In this document: one piece after another, positions 20,537 through 29,478 of the stretch
How positions within the stretch are numbered: the first letter of the stretch is position 1
How the letters are laid out: each line of letters begins with the position of its first letter
DNA from: Mangrovimicrobium sp033283265
Lineage (GTDB): Bacteria; Pseudomonadota; Gammaproteobacteria; Pseudomonadales; Halieaceae
NCBI GenBank assembly: GCA_033283265.1
Contig: JAWMQN010000002.1
Span: 248,001-312,000, forward strand
DNA: 64,000 nt
Reading direction: 5' to 3'
Position numbers and translations under genes: made by a program
Notes under the pieces: generated by a model
The model's input: only the letters and a program-made list of their open reading frames with translations
What the model was told of the DNA's origin: nothing
The model's database searches: none

Positions 20537-21969
20537 GCTTGGTTCTCCTCGGTAAAATTCACTGTCAACAGGTCTCTCGCCAGTCCGCCGACATTGCCTG
20601 CGCCCTGGGTGATCACCACGTCACCGGCCCTGATCACCGAGCGCAGCAGTTGCGGCACTTCCTCGATCCGCTCGGCAAAAATCGGCTCCACCTCGCCGCG
20701 CTGGCGGATACTGCGACTCAGGCTGCGACCGTCGGCACCGGCGATCGGCTCCTCCCCCGCCGGGTAGACATCGAGCAGGATCAGCACATCGCTGCGCGAC
20801 AGCACTGCGACGAAATCCTCGTAGAGATCGCGGGTGCGGCTGTAGCGGTGCGGCTGGTAAATCATCACCACCCTGCGCTCGGGCCAGGCCTGGCGGGCCG
20901 ATGACAATGTCGCGCGCACCTCTGTCGGGTGGTGGCCGTAATCGTCGACCAACAGTGCCGCGCCATGTGCCAGTTTCAGCTCACCCATGTGGGTAAAGCG
21001 TCTGCCGACACCGGCGAAACCAGACAGGCCGCGCTGGATTGCCGCATCCTCCAGACCCTCGTCACTGGCCACGGCAACGGCGGCGGTGGCGTTGAGCACG
21101 TTGTGCTCCCCGGGCATGTTCAGCTCGATCGGCAGCGATGTCCCATCGGGGCGCTGGATGGTGAATGCCGTGGCCAGGCCGCGGGGATTGAGGCCGGTGA
21201 TACGGAAATCCGCATCCTCGGCAAAGCCGTAGGTGATCGCGTAGCGGCTGACGTCGGGCAGCAACTCGCGCACCACGGGATCGTCGATACACAGCACGAC
21301 CACGCCGTAGAACGGCAGGTTGTGGATGAATTCCAGGTAGGTCCGGCGCAATACGGCGAAGTCCCCGCCGTAGGTCTCCATGTGATCGGCCTCGATGTTG
21401 GTGACCACGGTCACCATCGGCTGCAGGTGCAGGAAGGAGGCGTCGCTCTCGTCGGCCTCGGCGATCAGGTAACGGCTGGCGCCAAGCTGCGCGTTGCTGC
21501 CGGCGCTGTTGACCAGGCCGCCGATGACAAAAGTCGGGTCCAGCCCCGCCTCGCCGAATATCGCGGCGATCAGGCTGGTGGTGGTGGTCTTGCCGTGCGT
21601 ACCGGCGACCGCAATTCCGTGGCGATAGCGCATCAGCTCCGCCAGCATCTCGGCCCGCGGCACAACCGGGATACGCGCCTCGCGGGCGTGGGCAACCTCG
21701 GGGTTGGCGCGGTTTACTGCACTGGAAGTGACCACCACGTCGGCACTGCCGACATTTTCCGCACGGTGGCCGATGAAGATTTCCACACCCTTGGCCGCCA
21801 GGCGTTGGGTGACGGCACTCTCGCGCAGGTCGGACCCCGCCACTTCATAGCCGAGGTTGACCAGCACCTCGGCGATACCGCTCATGCCCGAGCCACCGAT
21901 ACCGATCATGTGGATACGCCGTACCCGGCGCATTTCAGGAACAGCGTACTCATTGCGATCATGCTGCAT
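20533..21969 (-). CDS. murC: UDP-N-acetylmuramate--L-alanine ligase
   Basis: 478 residues from ATG 21969, which has GGAGGA about 8 bases upstream. It overlaps the last 11 bases of murG. Adds L-Ala to UDP-MurNAc. Visible are the N-terminal GIGGSGMSGIAEVL UDP-binding loop, the ATP loop GTHGKTTTTSLIAA, AEADESDASFLHL, and DDYGHHPTEV in the C-terminal domain. Length fits the family. Confidence 0.97.
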   Translation of the reverse strand: MQHDRNEYAVPEMRRVRRIHMIGIGGSGMSGIAEVLVNLGYEVAGSDLRESAVTQRLAAKGVEIFIGHRAENVGSADVVVTSSAVNRANPEVAHAREARIPVVPRAEMLAELMRYRHGIAVAGTHGKTTTTSLIAAIFGEAGLDPTFVIGGLVNSAGSNAQLGASRYLIAEADESDASFLHLQPMVTVVTNIEADHMETYGGDFAVLRRTYLEFIHNLPFYGVVVLCIDDPVVRELLPDVSRYAITYGFAEDADFRITGLNPRGLATAFTIQRPDGTSLPIELNMPGEHNVLNATAAVAVASDEGLEDAAIQRGLSGFAGVGRRFTHMGELKLAHGAALLVDDYGHHPTEVRATLSSARQAWPERRVVMIYQPHRYSRTRDLYEDFVAVLSRSDVLILLDVYPAGEEPIAGADGRSLSRSIRQRGEVEPIFAERIEEVPQLLRSVIRAGDVVITQGAGNVGGLARDLLTVNFTEENQA

Positions 21970-23062
21970 GGGCGAGTTCCTCCACTGCATCGGCAACGCG
22001 AGCCGTCGCCTCCGGTTGGGCGGCGGAACGCGCGGCTTGCGCCATCGCCTGCAGGCGCTCCGGATACTTCAGGTAACCCAGCATGGCGCGCACCAGGGAC
22101 TGTTCGGTCATGCCCGACTGGCGCATCAGCACGGCGCCGCCCTGGTCGGCGAGGGCGCGGGCGTTGGCGCTCTGGTGGTCGTCGATGGCATGCGGCAGGG
22201 GAATAAGGATCGACGGCCGCCCCATGACCGCCAGCTCGGCAACGGTCAAGGCACCGGCGCGACAGATCACCAGGTCGGCCCAGGCGTAGGCCTCCGCCAT
22301 GTCCTCGATAAACGCTGCCACCCTGGCCGCACGGAAATGGACCTTCCGGTATTGCTCTGCGACCTGCTCGGCGTGGGCCTCGCCGGTCTGGTGCCAGACC
22401 TCGATGTTGAGCTCCCCGGCCTCGTGCAGTTCCTGCATCACCAGCGGCAGCACGTCATTGATCGGTTTGGCGCCGAGACTGCCACCGAGCACCAGCAGGC
22501 GCAGCGGTCGCTGGCCGGAATAGTCGTAGGTGCTTGCCTCTCGCGCCATGAGCAGCTCGGAACGCACCGGGTTACCCACCACCGAAACCTCGGTCTCTGC
22601 GCCGAAGGCACCGGCAAAGCCCAGCATGATTCGCCGCGCCAGCGGCGCCAGCATGCGGTTGGTGGTCCCGGCGACGGCGTTCTGCTCGTGAATCAGCAGC
22701 GGCCGGCGACACAGCCACGCGGCGACCCCCGCGGGGCCGGCGACGTAGCCACCCATACCCACAACCGCGGCGGGCCGCAGGCGCAGCACCAGCCACAGGG
22801 CCTGCAGGCTGGAGAGGCCGAGCATGCACAGGCCGAGAAGCCGGTCCAGCAGGCCCTTGCCGCGCACCCCGCGCACGACCAGGTGATGCAAGGTGATACC
22901 CGCCGCGGGAACCACGCGCTGCTCCAGCCCACGGCTGGTACCTACCCACTCCACGCTATAGCCGCGCTGCTGCAGCTCGCGGGCAACCGCCAGGGCCGGG
23001 AACACATGCCCCCCGGTACCACCGGCCATCATCAGTATCCTGCGTGGAGACGCGCGGCTCAT
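21959..23062 (-). CDS. murG: Undecaprenyl-PP-MurNAc-pentapeptide GlcNAc transferase
   Basis: 367 residues, GT28 glycosyltransferase at the inner face of the membrane. Adds GlcNAc to lipid I to make lipid II. GGTGGHVFPALAVA glycine-rich loop at residues 13-26, GMGGYVAGP, LVLGGSLGA, and CRAGALTVAELAVMG with the donor-binding residues. Starts at ATG 23062 in an ATGA overlap with the ftsW stop. Confidence 0.97.
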   Translation of the reverse strand: MSRASPRRILMMAGGTGGHVFPALAVARELQQRGYSVEWVGTSRGLEQRVVPAAGITLHHLVVRGVRGKGLLDRLLGLCMLGLSSLQALWLVLRLRPAAVVGMGGYVAGPAGVAAWLCRRPLLIHEQNAVAGTTNRMLAPLARRIMLGFAGAFGAETEVSVVGNPVRSELLMAREASTYDYSGQRPLRLLVLGGSLGAKPINDVLPLVMQELHEAGELNIEVWHQTGEAHAEQVAEQYRKVHFRAARVAAFIEDMAEAYAWADLVICRAGALTVAELAVMGRPSILIPLPHAIDDHQSANARALADQGGAVLMRQSGMTEQSLVRAMLGYLKYPERLQAMAQAARSAAQPEATARVADAVEELAHAA

Positions 23063-24198
23063 GGGCGGCCTCCCCGGGAACGCAATTCACTGTCGATGCG
23101 CAGCACCATGGCCAGCATCACGCAGCAGATGATCAGGCTGGTGCCGCCGTAGCTGACGAAGGGCAGGGTCAGGCCCTTGGTCGGCAGCAGGCCGCTGCTC
23201 ACGCCCATGTTGACGAAGGCCTGTCCCGAGTAGACCAGGGCCACGCCATAGCAGACGTAGGCGCCGAAAGGATAGTTGGCGAGGCTAGCCGCGCGCCCCA
23301 CCCAGAGCACCCGGCCGATCAGGGCCACGTAAAGTGCGATCAGCGCGAGCACACCGACAAAGCCGGTCTCTTCGGCCCAGATGGAGAAGACGAAATCGGT
23401 GTGTGCTTCCGGCAGGTAGAACAGTTTCTGGATGCTGTTGCCCAGGCCCAGGCCAAACCATTCGCCGCGACCAAAAGCGATCAGCGACTGGGTCAGCTGG
23501 AAGCCGGTGTTGTAGGGGTCGGCCCAGGGATCGGTATAGGCGGTCAGGCGCGCCACCCGGTAGGGTTCGCTGACCACCAGCACCAGCAGGGCGGCGAGTG
23601 CCCCCGCCAGTACCAGCAGGAAGTGACCCAGCTTGACGCCGGCGAGGAAGAGCATACCGAAGCAGCTGCCGGCGACGATCACGGTGGCGCCGAAGTCCGG
23701 TTCGACCATCAGCAGCAGGGTCGCGGCGAACAGCACCGCCATCGGCTTGAGGAAGCCCTGCCACTCGTGGCGCACCTCGTGCTCACGGCGCACCATGTAA
23801 CCGGCGAGATAGACGATCATCGCCAGCTTGGCGAACTCCGATGGCTGCAGGGTCAGGGGCCCGAGTGGCAGCCAGCGCTGGCTGCCGTTGACCTCGCGGC
23901 CGACGCCGGGAATCAGGACCAGGATCAGCAGCACCAGGGCCAGGAACAACCAGACCCAGCCACTGGCTTCCCAGAACGCGCTGGGCACCCGGTACACCAG
24001 CAGCGCCGCGATGACCGCGATCACCAGGTAAACCAGGTGGCGCTGGGCGTGGAACCAGGTGCTGTGGTGCTTGACCTCGGCGAACTCGATGGAGGCCGAG
24101 CTGATCGCAATGAGCCCCACCAGGACCAGTGCCAGCCCGGCGAGCAGCAGGCCGGGATCGGGCAGCTGGAGCTGGCTGGCGGTCGCAGCGCGGTTCAC
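23059..24198 (-). CDS. ftsW: Septal SEDS glycosyltransferase FtsW
   Basis: 379 residues, about ten membrane helices. SEDS-family peptidoglycan polymerase working with FtsI at the septum. Signatures are NGSQRWLPLGPLTLQPSEFAKL, VEPDFGATVI with the catalytic-type Asp region, LPEAHTDFVFSIWAEE, and GLLPTKGLTLPFVSYGGTS near the end. Start is GTG 24198 overlapping the murD stop (GTGA), with GGGAGG just upstream. Confidence 0.97.
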   Translation of the reverse strand: MNRAATASQLQLPDPGLLLAGLALVLVGLIAISSASIEFAEVKHHSTWFHAQRHLVYLVIAVIAALLVYRVPSAFWEASGWVWLFLALVLLILVLIPGVGREVNGSQRWLPLGPLTLQPSEFAKLAMIVYLAGYMVRREHEVRHEWQGFLKPMAVLFAATLLLMVEPDFGATVIVAGSCFGMLFLAGVKLGHFLLVLAGALAALLVLVVSEPYRVARLTAYTDPWADPYNTGFQLTQSLIAFGRGEWFGLGLGNSIQKLFYLPEAHTDFVFSIWAEETGFVGVLALIALYVALIGRVLWVGRAASLANYPFGAYVCYGVALVYSGQAFVNMGVSSGLLPTKGLTLPFVSYGGTSLIICCVMLAMVLRIDSELRSRGGRP

Positions 24199-25559
24199 GG
24201 CTCACCTCCCAGCATGCGCACGGCGGCGCTGAAGGCATCGCCGCGGGCGGCGTAGCCGCGGAACATATCGAAACTGGCGCAGGCCGGCGAGAGTAATACC
24301 GTATCGCCCGGCTGGGCGATCGCCGCGGCCCGCTGCACCGCCTCCGGCATGTCGCGGACCCGCTCCACCGGCACGAGATCATCCAGCGCCCGGGCAATGG
24401 CCGGGGCGTCCTCCCCCATCACCAGCACATGGCGGCAGTGTGCCTTGACCGCCGGGCGCAGTTCACGGAAGTCCGCTCCCTTGCCCTGCCCGCCGGCGAT
24501 CAGCACCACGTTGCCGTCGGCGCCGAGGCCCTGCAGGGCGGCGATGGCGGCGCCGACATTGGTCCCCTTGGAATCGTTCACATAACGCACGCCCCGGTGC
24601 TCGGCCACCGGCTGGCAACGGTGCGGCAGACCGGTGAATTCGCGCAGGGACTGCAGCATGGCGGCCATCGGCAGCCCGGCGGCATAGCCGATGGCCAGTG
24701 CGGCCAGGGCATTCCCCAGGTTGTGGCGGCCGGCCAGGCCGATCTCGTCTGCGGGCAGCAGCTGTTCAAAGCCGTGGCAGATGTATTCCCGCCCGTCGTC
24801 CATGCGCAGGCCGAAGCCCCTGAGGTCGGGTTCGCCCAGGCGCCACTCGATGAACTCCACGCCCTCGACCAGCGGCGGCACCGTCAGCGGGTCGCCCCGG
24901 TGCACCACGGCCTTGCCGCAGCCGTGGAAGATACGGTGCTTGGCCTGGTGGTAGCGCGGCATGCTGCCGTGGCGATCGAGGTGGTCGGCGCTGACGTTGA
25001 GCACCGTGGCCACGGCGAGGCCGAGCCTGCCGGCCCGTTCCAGCTGGAAGCTGGAGAGCTCCAGCACATAGAGCTCCCGGGCCGGGTCCAGCAGGTCCAG
25101 CGCCGGAGTACCCAGATTGCCGCCGACCCCGGCGTTCACACCCGCCGCCCGCGCCATGTGGCCGACCAGTTCGGTGACCGTGGATTTGGCGTTGGAGCCG
25201 GTGATGCCGATGACCGGCGCCGCGGCCTCGCGCATGAACAGGTCGATATCGCCGACGATCTGTGCACCCGCCGCACGGGCCGCCGCCACGTCCGGCTGGT
25301 CGAGGGCGATGCCGGGGCTGACGATGAGTTCACTGGCAGAACCCAGCAGGCCCTCCGGCCACTGCCCGGCATAGACCGGAACCTCGGGCATCTCCGCCTG
25401 CAGGGTAGCCAGCTCGGGGGGCTGCTCGCGGGTATCGACGACAGAGAAAGGCAGGCCACGCCGGCGCAGGTAGCGCGCGCAGGACAAACCAGTGGCGCCG
25501 AGCCCGAACACGACCCGCGTCTCACTGCTTGCAATCAAGCCTGTAACCACAGCCTGCAC
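24195..25559 (-). CDS. murD: UDP-N-acetylmuramoylalanine--D-glutamate ligase
   Basis: 454 residues. Adds D-Glu to UDP-MurNAc-L-Ala. N-terminal VFGLGATGLSCARYLRRRG nucleotide-fold, central ATP loop GSNAKSTVTELVGH, DHLDRHGSM, NDSKGTN, and LLSPACASFDMF near the C-terminus. GTG 25559 is chosen as start because GGAGG lies 5 bases upstream, between the mraY stop and the start. The P-loop reads GSNAKST where the family usually has G(T/S)NGKST. Confidence 0.95.
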   Translation of the reverse strand: MQAVVTGLIASSETRVVFGLGATGLSCARYLRRRGLPFSVVDTREQPPELATLQAEMPEVPVYAGQWPEGLLGSASELIVSPGIALDQPDVAAARAAGAQIVGDIDLFMREAAAPVIGITGSNAKSTVTELVGHMARAAGVNAGVGGNLGTPALDLLDPARELYVLELSSFQLERAGRLGLAVATVLNVSADHLDRHGSMPRYHQAKHRIFHGCGKAVVHRGDPLTVPPLVEGVEFIEWRLGEPDLRGFGLRMDDGREYICHGFEQLLPADEIGLAGRHNLGNALAALAIGYAAGLPMAAMLQSLREFTGLPHRCQPVAEHRGVRYVNDSKGTNVGAAIAALQGLGADGNVVLIAGGQGKGADFRELRPAVKAHCRHVLVMGEDAPAIARALDDLVPVERVRDMPEAVQRAAAIAQPGDTVLLSPACASFDMFRGYAARGDAFSAAVRMLGGEP

Positions 25560-25568
25560 GCCCTCCGC

Positions 25569-26651
25569 CTAGCGCAACTTCAAGGTGGCCAGCCCGAACA
25601 GGACCAGCATTACGGTGATAATCCAGAAACGCACGATCACCCGCGGCTCCGGCCACCCCTTCAATTCATAGTGGTGGTGAATCGGCGCCATGCGGAAGAT
25701 CCGCTTGCCGGTCATCTTGAACGAGGCCACCTGCAGGATTACCGACACGGTCTCCAGCACGAAAATCCCGCCCATGATGAACAGCACGATCTCGTGCCGG
25801 GTGATCACCGCCACCGTACCCAGCGCGGCGCCCAGCGCCAGCGCGCCGACATCGCCCATGAAGACCTGCGCGGGATAGGTGTTGAACCATAGAAAGCCCA
25901 GCCCGGCGCCGGCGATGGCGCAGCAGAACACCGCCAGTTCGCCGCTGCCGGCGACATAGGGGATATTCAGGTAGCGGGCGAAATCCACGTGGCCGGTGAG
26001 GTAGGCGAAGATGCCCAGCGCGCCGCCGACCATGACCGTGGGCATGATCGCCAGGCCGTCGAGACCGTCGGTCAGGTTGACCGCGTTGCTGGAGCCGACG
26101 ATCACGAAATAGGTGAACGGGATGAACAGGATACCCATGGCGATGGAGACGTCCTTGAAGAACGGCACATACAGCTCAGTGGTCACCGGGGTATCGAAGG
26201 CGAAGTACAGGTAGCAGGCCGCGGCGATACCGGCCACCGACTGCCAGAAGTACTTCCAGCGCGCGGGCAGGCCGCGGGGGTTTTTCTCCACCACCTTGCG
26301 ATAGTCGTCGACCCAGCCGACCGCACCGAAGGCCGCGGTCACCAGCAGGGCGACCCAGACATAGGCGTTGCGCAGGTCGGCCCAGAGCAGGGTGGCGACC
26401 GCGATGGCGACCAGGATCAGCGCCCCACCCATGGTCGGCGTACCGGCCTTGCTGAGGTGGCTCTGGGGACCATCGTCACGAATCGCCTGGCCCACCTGGT
26501 GGAAGCTCAGGCGGCGGATCATCCACGGCCCGACCATCAGCGAGATGGCCAGCGCCGTACCCGTGGCGAGGATGCCGCGCAGGGTGAGGTACTGGAATAC
26601 CAGGAAGGCGCTTTGATACTGGCCCAGGTATTCGGCGAGGAACAGCAGCAT
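25569..26651 (-). CDS. mraY: Phospho-MurNAc-pentapeptide translocase
   Basis: 360 residues, ten membrane helices. Moves phospho-MurNAc-pentapeptide onto undecaprenyl phosphate, giving lipid I. Signatures are SKAGTPTMGGALIL, the Asp pair in GWVDDYRKVV, NAVNLTDGLDGLA with the third catalytic Asp, FMGDVGALALGAALG, and MAPIHHHYELKGWPE near the end. The ATG begins on the last base of the murF stop (TGATG). Confidence 0.98.
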   Translation of the reverse strand: MLLFLAEYLGQYQSAFLVFQYLTLRGILATGTALAISLMVGPWMIRRLSFHQVGQAIRDDGPQSHLSKAGTPTMGGALILVAIAVATLLWADLRNAYVWVALLVTAAFGAVGWVDDYRKVVEKNPRGLPARWKYFWQSVAGIAAACYLYFAFDTPVTTELYVPFFKDVSIAMGILFIPFTYFVIVGSSNAVNLTDGLDGLAIMPTVMVGGALGIFAYLTGHVDFARYLNIPYVAGSGELAVFCCAIAGAGLGFLWFNTYPAQVFMGDVGALALGAALGTVAVITRHEIVLFIMGGIFVLETVSVILQVASFKMTGKRIFRMAPIHHHYELKGWPEPRVIVRFWIITVMLVLFGLATLKLR

Positions 26652-28018
26652 CAGTGCGCCCCCCCTGCCGCCGCCGGCACCAGCGCGTGCAGCACCCGTT
26701 CCATACGCGCACCGCGCGAGCCCTTGATCAAAACAGTGTCCTCAGCATTGAATTCATTGACGGCGGCCGCTCCGGCCGCGGCGCAATCGGCAAACCAGCG
26801 GCCGTGCGTGCCGAAGGCGGCGACCGCATCGCGCAGTTCCTCACCGACACCCCAGAAGGCATCGAGACCGGCGCTGGCGGCGTATTCGCCCACTTCGCGG
26901 TGCATCCGTGCGCTGCCCTCGCCCAGCTCGCGCATCGCGCCCATGATCAGGGTGCGCCGGCCGGAGCCCCCGGCGAGGAGATCGATCGCGGCGCGGACCG
27001 AGCCCGGGTTGGCGTTGTAACAGTCGTCGACCACCACCGCGCCGTTCACTGCCTGGTGTGAAGAAAGTCGCCCCGGGGTCGGGGCGACTGAAGCGAGACC
27101 TGCACTGATTTCCTCCGGCTCGAGGCCGCAGGCGAAACCCACGGCAATCGCCGCCAGTGCATTGGCCACATTGTGCCGGCCAGCGAGCTGCAACCGCACC
27201 GGGAACTCTTTGGCCCCAGTTACCGCGGTGAAGTTACAGCCCGCCAGTCCTCCGGCTTTCACGCCCCTGGCGCAAACCGTTGCATCTCCCTCGAGGGAGT
27301 AATCGATGATCCGCGCGGCACCGGCGCGCTGCCGCCACTGCGCTGCCCAGGGCTGGTCGGCGTTGATCACCGCCGTATCCGCCGCGCCCAGGCCGTCAAA
27401 TATTTCACCCTTGGTCCGGGCCACGCCCTCGAGACTGCCGAAGCCCTCGAGGTGCGCGGCCATCGCGTTCAACAACACGGCGACCGTCGGTCGGCCGAGT
27501 TCACACAGGTAGGCGATATCGCCACGTTTTGCTGCACCCATCTCCACTACCGCAAATTCGTGCTGCGGCTGCAGCCGCAGCAGCGTCATCGGAACGCCGA
27601 TCTCGTTGTTGAGATTGCCTTCGGTGGCCAGCGTTACGCCGCGCTGTGACAACACCGCGTGGATAAGGTTCTTCGCCGTGGTCTTGCCGGCGCTGCCGGT
27701 GATCGCCACCAGCGGGTTTTGATACAAAGCCCGATTGGCCGCGCCGAGGCGCCCGAGGCCAACCAGGGTGTCCGCCACCACCAGCTGCGGCAACTCGACA
27801 CCGCCGGCAGTGCTGACCAGTGCGGCGGCGGCCCCCTCGGCCGCCACCGCCGCGAGGAATTCGTGGCCGTCGAAGTTTTCCCCCTGCAGGGCGACGAACA
27901 GGCCACCCCGCCGGGTTTTACGGCTGTCGGTGAACACCGCGTCGATACTCACATCGGCACCGCGCAGCTGCGCCTGCAGCGGCCCGGCCAGCTCGCTCAA
28001 AGTCATCGGGCGCATCAT
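26651..28018 (-). CDS. murF: UDP-MurNAc-tripeptide--D-Ala-D-Ala ligase
   Basis: 455 residues from ATG 28018, which overlaps the murE stop (ATGA). The same frame stays open upstream over murE, but that part has no Mur character. Adds D-Ala-D-Ala to the tripeptide. MTLSELAGPLQAQL start, DSRKTRRGGLFVAL, ATP loop GSAGKTTAKNLIHAV, NLNNEIGVPMTLL, DDCYNANPGSVRAAID and GAMRELGEGSARMHREVG are visible. Confidence 0.97.
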   Translation of the reverse strand: MMRPMTLSELAGPLQAQLRGADVSIDAVFTDSRKTRRGGLFVALQGENFDGHEFLAAVAAEGAAAALVSTAGGVELPQLVVADTLVGLGRLGAANRALYQNPLVAITGSAGKTTAKNLIHAVLSQRGVTLATEGNLNNEIGVPMTLLRLQPQHEFAVVEMGAAKRGDIAYLCELGRPTVAVLLNAMAAHLEGFGSLEGVARTKGEIFDGLGAADTAVINADQPWAAQWRQRAGAARIIDYSLEGDATVCARGVKAGGLAGCNFTAVTGAKEFPVRLQLAGRHNVANALAAIAVGFACGLEPEEISAGLASVAPTPGRLSSHQAVNGAVVVDDCYNANPGSVRAAIDLLAGGSGRRTLIMGAMRELGEGSARMHREVGEYAASAGLDAFWGVGEELRDAVAAFGTHGRWFADCAAAGAAAVNEFNAEDTVLIKGSRGARMERVLHALVPAAAGGAH

Positions 28019-29478
28019 CCGGCCACCCTCCCCCGCAGCGCGTCGAGCGCCACCGCTTCGTCGCTGAAGGGCAGGCGCTCGGCGCCGATGATCTGGTAGT
28101 TCTCGTGTCCCTTGCCGGCGATCAGCACGCAATCCCCCGCCACCGCGCCGGCAACGGCCCGCTGGATGGCCCGCGCCCGGTCCGTCTCCACCGCGTAGTC
28201 GCCGCTGCAGCCGGTCTCGATGTCGGCGATGATGGCCGCGGGGTCCTCGCCGCGCGGGTTGTCGCTGGTCAGCAGTACCCGGTCGGCCAGCTGGCAGGCG
28301 ATTCGACCCATCAGCTGGCGCTTCTGCCGATCGCGTTCGCCGCCGCAGCCGAACACCACGACCAGCGCGCCGGACACCGAGCCCTTCAGCGATTGCAGTA
28401 CCTGCTCCAGGGCGTCGGGCGTGTGGGCGTAATCGACGATCACCCGCAGGCCGAGTGCATTGGGCAGCGACTGCATGCGCCCCGGCGCCGGTGACAGTTC
28501 GTGGGTCGCCGCCAGCACATCCGGCAGCGGCACCCCGCCGAGCACCGCGGCGCTGACCGCGGCGGCGAGGTTGAGCAGGTTGAACTCGCCGTGCAGCGGA
28601 GCGGCAAAGGCGCCGCTGCCCCAGGGCGTGCGCAACAGGCCGCTGACGCCATCGACGCCGAATTCCGCCTGCTCGACGAACACATCCGCCGCCGGGTTGC
28701 TCGCCGAGTAGCTGATCACCTGCACCGCCGGGTCGAGCACCTGGCGGATCCGCGCGGTGAAGGGATCGTCGAGATTGAGCACCGCGCGCCGCAGCCCCTC
28801 CCAGACAAACAGGGCGAGCTTGGCGCGGCCGTAGGCGTCCATGTCGCCGTGGTAATCGAGGTGGTCCTGGGACAGGTTGGTGAACACCGCGGTATCGAAG
28901 GCGGTGCCGTTGACCCGTCCCTGTACCAGGGCGTGGGAGGACACCTCCATGCAGGCTGCCGAGACACCGGCGTCGCGCCACTCGGCCAACTGGCGTTGCA
29001 GCGACACGGCGTCCGGCGTGGTATTGCCGCCCTGGGTAACATCATCGCTGAGACTGGCGCCGAGGGTGCCGATCACGCCACAGCTGGTGCCGTTGTGGCG
29101 CAACAGTTGCGCCGCCAGCCGGCTGACCGTGGTTTTGCCGTTGGTGCCGGTCACTCCCACCACGTGCAGGGAAGCCGAGGGATGCCGATAGAACCGATCG
29201 GCGATGAAACCGGTTTCCTCGCGCAGTTCCGGCGCCTCGACCAGGGGTACGGCGATCGCGTCGACGAAGCCGTCCACCGGGGGCTCCGCGGCGATCGCCG
29301 CGGCGCCGTTGGCCACTGCCTGCTCGATGAACTGCCGCCCGTCGTGCACATCACCGGGTATCGCCAGGAACAGGTCACCGGGGCCGACCTTGCGACTGTC
29401 CAGTTGCAGGCCGCTGATTTGCGTATCCCCACCGCTACAATCCGGCATGCCCAGAAGTTCTGCCAGTGCGATGCTCAT
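28015..29478 (-). CDS. murE: UDP-MurNAc-L-Ala-D-Glu--meso-diaminopimelate ligase
   Basis: 487 residues from ATG 29478, with GGAGGT upstream and an ATGA overlap with ftsI. The DNPRGEDP motif (DNPR) marks a meso-diaminopimelate-adding enzyme, so the cell wall is the A1-gamma Gram-negative type. Other motifs are DSRKVGPGDLF, GTNGKTTVSRLAAQLL, EVSSHALVQGRV, the carbamylated-lysine region YGRAKLALF, and DYAHTPDALEQVL. Confidence 0.97.
   Translation of the reverse strand: MSIALAELLGMPDCSGGDTQISGLQLDSRKVGPGDLFLAIPGDVHDGRQFIEQAVANGAAAIAAEPPVDGFVDAIAVPLVEAPELREETGFIADRFYRHPSASLHVVGVTGTNGKTTVSRLAAQLLRHNGTSCGVIGTLGASLSDDVTQGGNTTPDAVSLQRQLAEWRDAGVSAACMEVSSHALVQGRVNGTAFDTAVFTNLSQDHLDYHGDMDAYGRAKLALFVWEGLRRAVLNLDDPFTARIRQVLDPAVQVISYSASNPAADVFVEQAEFGVDGVSGLLRTPWGSGAFAAPLHGEFNLLNLAAAVSAAVLGGVPLPDVLAATHELSPAPGRMQSLPNALGLRVIVDYAHTPDALEQVLQSLKGSVSGALVVVFGCGGERDRQKRQLMGRIACQLADRVLLTSDNPRGEDPAAIIADIETGCSGDYAVETDRARAIQRAVAGAVAGDCVLIAGKGHENYQIIGAERLPFSDEAVALDALRGRVAG

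Noticed and set aside
26651..28981. Apparent 776-codon murF fusion
   Set aside because: The upstream part is an out-of-frame reading of murE. MurF homology starts at ATG 28018, overlapping the murE stop.
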